In this document: positions 30,583 to 34,956 of the stretch, piece after piece
How positions within the stretch are numbered: the stretch's first letter is position 1
How the letters are laid out: each line of letters begins with the position of its first letter
Assembly (NCBI RefSeq): GCF_000485595.1
Contig: NW_014578529.1
Span: 36,386 to 71,341 of the forward strand
Direction: 5' to 3'
Length of the DNA stretch: 34,956 nucleotides
Source of the DNA: Priapulus caudatus
Taxonomy: Eukaryota; Priapulida; Priapulimorpha; Priapulimorphida; Priapulidae
Notes under the pieces: model-generated
What the model was told of the DNA's origin: nothing
Databases searched by the model: none
What the model saw: the letters and a program-made list of their open reading frames with translations, nothing else
Position numbers and translations under genes: made by a program

Positions 30583-31561
30583 ATGAAGCTTTATGCATTC
30601 ACCATCCTTTATAAGGGTGTGAAAGTTTCAACCCTGAAGGCTGGATACGACTTGTCATCATTTGGCTACTTTCAGAGAAACAGGTGTGGTGTATATGTTA
30701 ATATATCAGGCTACCAAATATATTTCTGGCACTGGTTATCTATCTATCTATATATATTTTATGCATTTATAATTGATTATGTTAGGAGGGAATTTGTGAT
30801 ATATATATAAAGTAGTTATTTATACCATGTCATCTATTTCTTTTTCATAGTGTAAATGAGTTTATGAGGTTTACTAGTCAGATCATTGTGGAGCGAACAT
30901 TAGTCGGCTCAAGAGCATCAGTAAAAGAACAAGGTAAGTCTTACACATCCTTTATGCATACTTATGCTCGAGTGTTGGTTATGCATTCATTTAGAAAATG
31001 GTGTGATGAAATCCATAAAACAGGGAAAAAGTGACTACATGTATAGTGTTATCTATAGCATAGCTGCATAGGTATGTATGTATATTAATGAATATAGATT
31101 GTTGACATGTAATTGATGTTATCTTATTCCCTGGCACGTAATATCCTGTGAGTCATATATGTTCTAATATATCTTTTGAGAAAATTTATTTTTTAGTTTA
31201 CACTCCTTACATGCTAAAATCATTCAATAAGGTCTAACTGTTGTCTGGATTTGTTTGCTTGCAGGATACTTGTGTCATGTGTATGTACGGGCAGATAATC
31301 TATCAGGTGTCATCATTAGTGACCATGAGTATCCACAGAGAGTATGTTTTACTCTTTTAAATCAGGTGAGTATGACTAAGGTCATGAAAATGTGTTATTG
31401 CCACAGTTGGTTGGCAATTTGTCTTTTTGGATTAGTATTCAGAATATGTTGTCACTGCCTGTGATCTAGATGCTTGCTTAAACTACCTGTAATTTTATGC
31501 AGGTTTTGGATGATTTCACTAACAAAGTTCCTGCAAACACATGGCAGACTGCAGAAGAAAA
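30583..31561 (+). CDS. YKT6: YKT6 v-SNARE, exons 1-4 (longin domain; C-terminus missing)
   Basis: Exons are 30583-30683, 30851-30933, 31265-31365 and 31503-31561. All have GT-AG introns and matching phases (2, 1, 0, 2). The protein begins MKLYAFTILYKGVKVSTLKA, continues GYDLSSFGYFQRNSVNEFM, RFTSQIIVERT, SRASVKEQGYLCHVYVRADN and EYPQRVCFTLLNQVLDDFTN, and reaches WQTAEE. This is the N-terminal longin (profilin-like) domain of YKT6, an R-SNARE that cycles between cytosol and membranes and acts in ER-Golgi, endosomal and autophagosomal fusion. The family normally has about 198 residues, with the R-SNARE coiled coil and a C-terminal prenylated/palmitoylated CCxxx motif. Only about 115 residues are found here. 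The remaining exons lie beyond the window or are lost. Confidence 0.97.
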
Positions 31562-31788
31562 GTGAGTAGGCTACAATGTACTTAAAGAGGACCTGCAATA
31601 TCTATTTTTATGCGATTATATCTAATAATTTTGGTATATGTTGGGGAATAAATGTCTATATTTCACTATAGCATGCATAATTCATCTGTAACACGGTCAG
31701 CTGGCTCTATATTACACATTTCCGAAGATTGCGTTTGAAAATGGCGCCGAATTTCCCAGCTGCGGATGTGACGTCATTTGAAGAACAT
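31562..31788. other. YKT6 intron sequence with TTAA-bounded repeat-like start
   Basis: CTTAAAGAGGACCTGCAATA at 31581-31600 resembles the start of a TTAA-targeting element, and GAAAATGGCGCC plus GACGTCAT precede the acidic ORF. No matching right end was found downstream. Confidence 0.25.
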
Positions 31789-32027
31789 GTCTGACACGAA
31801 CGTAGAAAGTAACATACCGCAGAGCGATTTTTTGACAGAATCAGCAAGTGAAAGTCATGATAATGAAGATATTGAGTTCTGTGAGACTGGTGAAGCTAGT
31901 ATGGAAGCAGAAGTAGTGATTGTCCCACATATGTATGAGCCAGATGCATCGGATGAGGAAGTAATAGACGCAGGCAACGTTGAATAATCTGAGACTAAAC
32001 ATCGATTGCCTGAGTGAATGCAGAATG
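31789..32027 (+). CDS. Acidic N-terminal exon candidate (possibly of the P2X7-like gene)
   Basis: ATG at 31789 opens MSDTNVESNIPQSDFLTESA, then SESHDNEDIEFCETGEASME, then VVIVPHMYEPDASDEEVID, and stops at a TAA (31985-31987). A one-base shift would continue RLNIDCLSECRM to a good donor (AATG/GTAAGC at 32027/32028). An acidic start with a P-x-x-Y/F-E-P motif ahead of the Cys-rich core is common in invertebrate proteins with the P2X7 C-terminal domain, and such a core gene lies 0.9 kb downstream. The frame break and the phase mismatch with 33179 mean the link is not proven. It may instead be a decayed paralogue start. Confidence 0.35.
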
Positions 32028-32966
32028 GTAAGCATACATTTTTACATGTTTAGTGAATTACTGAGAAGGTTTTAGAAGAATGATAGCCTAATGTACCTGT
32101 AGTACTAGAACTACAGTACTTTTGTAGTGACTATACTCAGTAACTGACTAGTAGCACTATAGTCTATAGTTGCAAACAGTTGGCTACACCTCGCTGTACA
32201 ATGGCGATTGGCTCACGCTTGTTGTTGTCATGTTGAAGCATATTATGGTTGACGCTAGATCTAAAATCCGTCGGTCAGCGTTGGGTGTGTACTAGTATAA
32301 CTAGTCTCGTGGCCGTTGTTAAGCTAGTATGGGCTCAAGTCTGAAATATTATTTATGCACCCTCTATATTTAGTTATTGCAAATTAGCAGTTGTAATACT
32401 AATGGTTAGCTGTTAATTTATAGTTTCTATTATTCAAGCGGCACACGTTGCTCAAATGTACATTTCGTAGCGCCCTTTGCTTAGTCTACATATCTGCTGT
32501 ACTCGTCTATCTACCTACTGTTGATGTTACTACTATAAAAACGTGGTGCCTGAAATAAAATGAAGCACATCTGGCCAATTGAATATTTTGGAAGTGGTAA
32601 ATAACAATGTATTATAATGTGTAGTACCTTGTATGCATAAAAAATTTCATGTGTTACACATAAGTAAGCTGTTAAATATCATGTGTAAAACTACATGTAT
32701 ACACACGCTTGATTTGCAGTCTTAAATTTCTGAAACGATGCTTACCTTGTCTGTGATCACACAATACACCATACGCATCGCGATAAGGAAGAAATAGTAA
32801 ATTGTCAAGATATTACCTGGAGGAGCTAGAAACAGTTTAGTGCCTAAACAATGCTTCGTGTAACACCAATATAGGTGTTACGTTTAGGCCAAAAAATAGC
32901 ATCGACAAAATAACTTTAGTTTTCAGAGAAGAAATTGCAGAATAAATCGAAAAGTAGTTATTTATA
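32028..32966. other. Unassigned intron/intergenic sequence
   Basis: AT-rich sequence without a recognised gene. Stop codons are frequent in all frames. Confidence 0.5.
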
Positions 32967-33671
32967 ATGGAAGACAAAGTTGTGTCGTTCATGTTGAAAA
33001 GATACTCTGATATGTGCTATACAGACAGCATGTGCGTGCCGGTATCCAGTACGCTTTCGAAAATTGATAGGTACCAGTACATCAGTATACCAATTCTACC
33101 TCATCACGAAATATGGTTAGTAAAGCCTGGTATAGCTTGATTTTTTATTTTAATAACACCATGTCTTGTTTTTAACAGGTGTGTTTGCTGCCAAACTATG
33201 ACCACGGCAAGAGAATGTGTGTGCTGCACAGAAATCCCAGAGGTGGTTGCTAAAATAGGAGAGGCTCAGATGATAAATGTGAAATGCTTCACGGATCACC
33301 CTGGTATGCGAGCCGTGTGTCTTGACCCATGGAGCGTGCAGGTTGCATGGTTTGCCTATCGTCAGCAATACCGCCGTAATGCATTTGAGGGACCTATGCA
33401 TGCAAAGTACCGCCACATAGCATACAGACAGTTAGTTCGTTGGTGCTTTGGATACTTGGGGAGCGACACTAGTGTGGTTTTACCAGCATGTGCCGTATCT
33501 TGTATCCGCACGCACTTTCCACCACCAGACGAGGAGCCATGCCTTTTCAGGGGACTTCAGCCAGCAGCACACCAGCACTTACCACACCTGAACGGAGGCA
33601 TGCATCACCATCCTTTGCTACGATCTCATGGTTATGATAGATGTTATTGTGAAATTCTTTTTGCAGCTTAG
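32967..33671 (+). CDS. P2X7 C-terminal-like (P2RX7 intracellular domain) protein, two exons
   Basis: Exon 1 is 32967-33115 (MEDKVVSFMLKRYSDMC to LPHHEIW) and exon 2 is 33179-33671. The 63-bp intron has GT-AG ends and a T-rich tract, and the codon split across it makes Trp. After joining, the Cys-rich core reads WCVCCQTM, then ECVCCTEIPEVVAKI, then CFTDHPGMRAVCLDPWSVQ, then YRHIAYRQLVRWCFGYLG, then VVLPACAVSCIRTHFPPPDE. This is the zinc-binding/ballast-type domain found at the C-terminus of P2X7 receptors and in many stand-alone invertebrate proteins of unknown function. No channel transmembrane region is present, so it is not a P2X receptor. About 213 residues in all. The last 40 residues are off-pattern and could reflect a missed splice. 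Confidence 0.82.
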
Positions 33672-33939
33672 CTGCCTATTAAAATTTGGTATGTTGACAA
33701 CTATTTTTATGACAAGGTATTTATATTCACAGAAACATAACTAACTGTCATTTGGCAATATGTATTGCAACCACATGTACTAATTCACTGCCAAACAACG
33801 TTTGCACTAAGCATTACATTTACCGCTTTATTCTCCAGATCATTGTGATGAAATTTGTAAATAAAAGTAACACAACGTTAACAAATTTTTGTTGTTATTA
33901 TTTTAATATTGGTAAAAACAGTATAAGCACAAATAACAG
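33672..33939. other. 3' flank of the P2X7-like gene
   Basis: AT-rich sequence, probably including the 3' UTR. No strict AATAAA is close to the stop; AAATAAAAGT occurs at about 33858. The 81-codon frame at 33752-33997 runs into the satellite and is not a gene. Confidence 0.4.
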
Positions 33940-34384
33940 GATCAAACGTACTAATTGCACAAGTTACATGACTTCTGGATCAAAAGTAATAGCGTAATTT
34001 TATAACTTTCCCGGATCAAAAGTGATAGCATAAATTTTAAGACGTCCCGGATCAAAAGTAATAATTGGCATTTGCACAAGTTATATGACTACCGGATCAA
34101 AAGTAATAGCATAATTTTAGGACTTTCCCAGATCAAAAGTGATAGCATAAATTGTAAGACGTCCTGGATCAAAAGTAATAATAAATTGCACAAGTTATAT
34201 GACTACTGGATCAAAAGTAATAGCATAAATTTTAAGATGTCCCGGATCAAAAGTAATAGCATAAATTTAGGACTTTCCCGGATCAAAAGTGATAGGACTA
34301 CCGGATCAAAAGTAATAGCATAAATTTTAAGACATCCCGGATCAAACGTATTAATTGCACAAGTTATATGACTTCCGGATCAAG
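33940..34384. repeat. Satellite, 36-bp unit with higher-order period, 13 GATCAAA copies
   Basis: GATCAAA (GATCAAG in the last copy) occurs at 33940, 33978, 34014, 34050, 34095, 34131, 34167, 34209, 34245, 34281, 34304, 34340 and 34378. The spacing is 36 bp in most cases, with 38, 45, 42 and 23 as exceptions. Three subunit types follow one another: one with CATAATTTTAGGACTTTCC, one with CATAAATTTTAAGACGTCC and one with ATTGCACAAGTTATATGACT. Together they give a higher-order unit of about 115 bp. Confidence 0.93.
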
Positions 34385-34564
34385 AGTAATAACAGCCTGC
34401 CAGTGTCATAGATGAGCTGTGAAACCACTCTCTTCCTCTCTCGTTTGATGGATGCTGTGCGGGAGCCAGGGTTCCTACCAGATGTAGAAGGCTGCGGTGT
34501 TGAGGATGATGATTGAGGAAGCACGACGTGTATTGGTGGAATCTCATCGTGTGCTAAGCTCAGC
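34351..34564 (-). CDS. Candidate terminal exon (minus strand), unknown protein
   Basis: On the minus strand a good acceptor (GTCTTTCTAG, next to 34564) opens a frame that reads LSLAHDEIPPIHVVLPQ, then SSSSTPQPSTSGRNPGSR, then TASIKRERKRVVSQLIYDTG, and stops at 34351-34353. The composition (Ser/Thr/Pro-rich linker, then basic KRERKR) is that of a real disordered nuclear-type tail rather than a chance frame. Its last ~10 residues come from the satellite, so the end may have been altered by repeat expansion. The upstream exons would lie beyond 34956. No family is recognised. Confidence 0.45.
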
Positions 34565-34618
34565 CTAGAAAGACGTTATGAATCCATCATTTACTTACTC
34601 TACTTTTGTAATACGGAT

Positions 34619-34956
34619 ATGGAGACAGCGATACAGGAGAATCAGGCCATGGGCTTTCTTCAGGAGCTGGAGGCCGAGATGAAGACAGAGTGGAACAAGC
34701 TCATGGAAGCTCAAGGAGAAGTACTCAAGCTGGTTGGTGAGGAACAGGAAGAAGACGAAGAGAGAGTGATCGATGACGTAAGGAATCGTTACCTTGAAGT
34801 AAGGAAAAGGTTCAGCAAGCACAAAGAAGAATCTATTAAGGTTGATAATGAAAGTAATAACGACAATGTGTCTTCTAATTCCTATGAGAATGCATCTGTG
34901 GCGAGCGGTAATATCGGTGTAACGGACTGGGGTGGCTTGTTTCAGGCTTTGTCCTT
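34619..34956 (+). CDS. Coiled-coil acidic ORF, possible BEL/Pao-type Gag N-terminus; open at window end
   Basis: ATG at 34619 opens METAIQENQAMGFLQELEAE, MKTEWNKLMEAQGEVLKLVG and VIDDVRNRYLEVRKRFSKHK, followed by a Ser/Asn-rich linker and DWGGLFQAL. It has no stop to the end (112 codons). The charged heptad-like first half predicts a coiled coil. A helical N-terminus, a Ser/Asn linker and then W-x-x-x-F-x-A-L is the layout of DUF1759-type Gag proteins of BEL/Pao retrotransposons, but the diagnostic following segment (the leucine-proline and F-x-G-D-x block) lies outside the window. A host coiled-coil protein cannot be excluded. The frame is open upstream to 34517, so the start is provisional. 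Confidence 0.5.
   Translation, partial: METAIQENQAMGFLQELEAEMKTEWNKLMEAQGEVLKLVGEEQEEDEERVIDDVRNRYLEVRKRFSKHKEESIKVDNESNNDNVSSNSYENASVASGNIGVTDWGGLFQALS

Noticed and set aside
34595-34822. 75-codon minus-strand frame
   Set aside because: Shadow of the plus-strand coiled-coil ORF; hydrophobic residues arise from antisense of Glu/Lys codons.
1-34956. CRISPR arrays, bacterial operons, tRNA or rRNA genes
   Set aside because: Tandem arrays lack unique spacers between identical repeats, introns are present, and no tRNA-like cloverleaf or rRNA segment was recognised.

Overview
This window is invertebrate animal (metazoan) nuclear DNA. The evidence is a spliced YKT6 gene with GT-AG introns, an extracellular gene combining a zona-pellucida (ZP-N)-type fold with disulfide-rich modules, a P2X7 C-terminal-like domain gene, CR1/Jockey-type LINEs, a PIF/Harbinger DNA transposon and abundant micro- and minisatellites. 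A marine early-branching animal (sponge or cnidarian) would fit, but the phylum cannot be fixed from the sequence alone. There is no bacterial-style gene organisation, CRISPR array or rRNA. Most of the window is non-coding or repeat-derived, and most long open frames lie in simple repeats.

Layout: 1-7760 is repeat-rich. Two copies of a ~410-bp segment lie about 7 kb apart, each between CA and CT microsatellites. Between them are a decayed minus-strand LINE (2125-4320) and a ~51-bp minisatellite. 7760-13940 has no gene I can support. It holds a 473-bp foldback element, 39-bp and 29-bp tandem repeats, a GC-rich hairpin and a TATA/E-box promoter-like block. 13939-14114 is a small MITE-like inverted-repeat element.

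14189-18582 (+) holds part of a multi-exon gene for a secreted or membrane protein. Two exons encode a ZP-N-like fold, followed by a small linker exon, an EB/EGF-like Cys-rich exon, a frame-disrupted block of about seven ~140-bp Cys-rich repeats, and another Cys-rich exon. Splice phases agree across the first five exons. 18583-21893 contains a 300-bp assembly gap and a second decayed minus-strand LINE. 21985-28190 is a large foldback-like structure. Its inverted arms (~0.6 kb) enclose about 5 kb of GGA/TCC polypurine-polypyrimidine DNA and a satellite family. Single Ns bracket the left arm, so assembly error is a live alternative.

28625-30101 is a complete but non-autonomous PIF/Harbinger element with 66-bp TIRs, a TAA target-site duplication and a truncated HARBI1-like transposase. 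30583-31561 (+) holds four exons of YKT6, a v-SNARE longin-domain protein; its SNARE-motif and CAAX exons are not found. A P2X7-C-terminal-like gene (32967-33671, +) lies downstream, apparently inside the open YKT6 intron. A 36-bp satellite with higher-order structure (33940-34384) follows. The end of the window has a minus-strand terminal-exon candidate and a plus-strand coiled-coil ORF, possibly a retroelement Gag, which runs off the end.

YKT6 (membrane fusion) and the ZP/Cys-rich gene (extracellular matrix or adhesion) look like unrelated neighbours. No operon-like or pathway cluster is visible.
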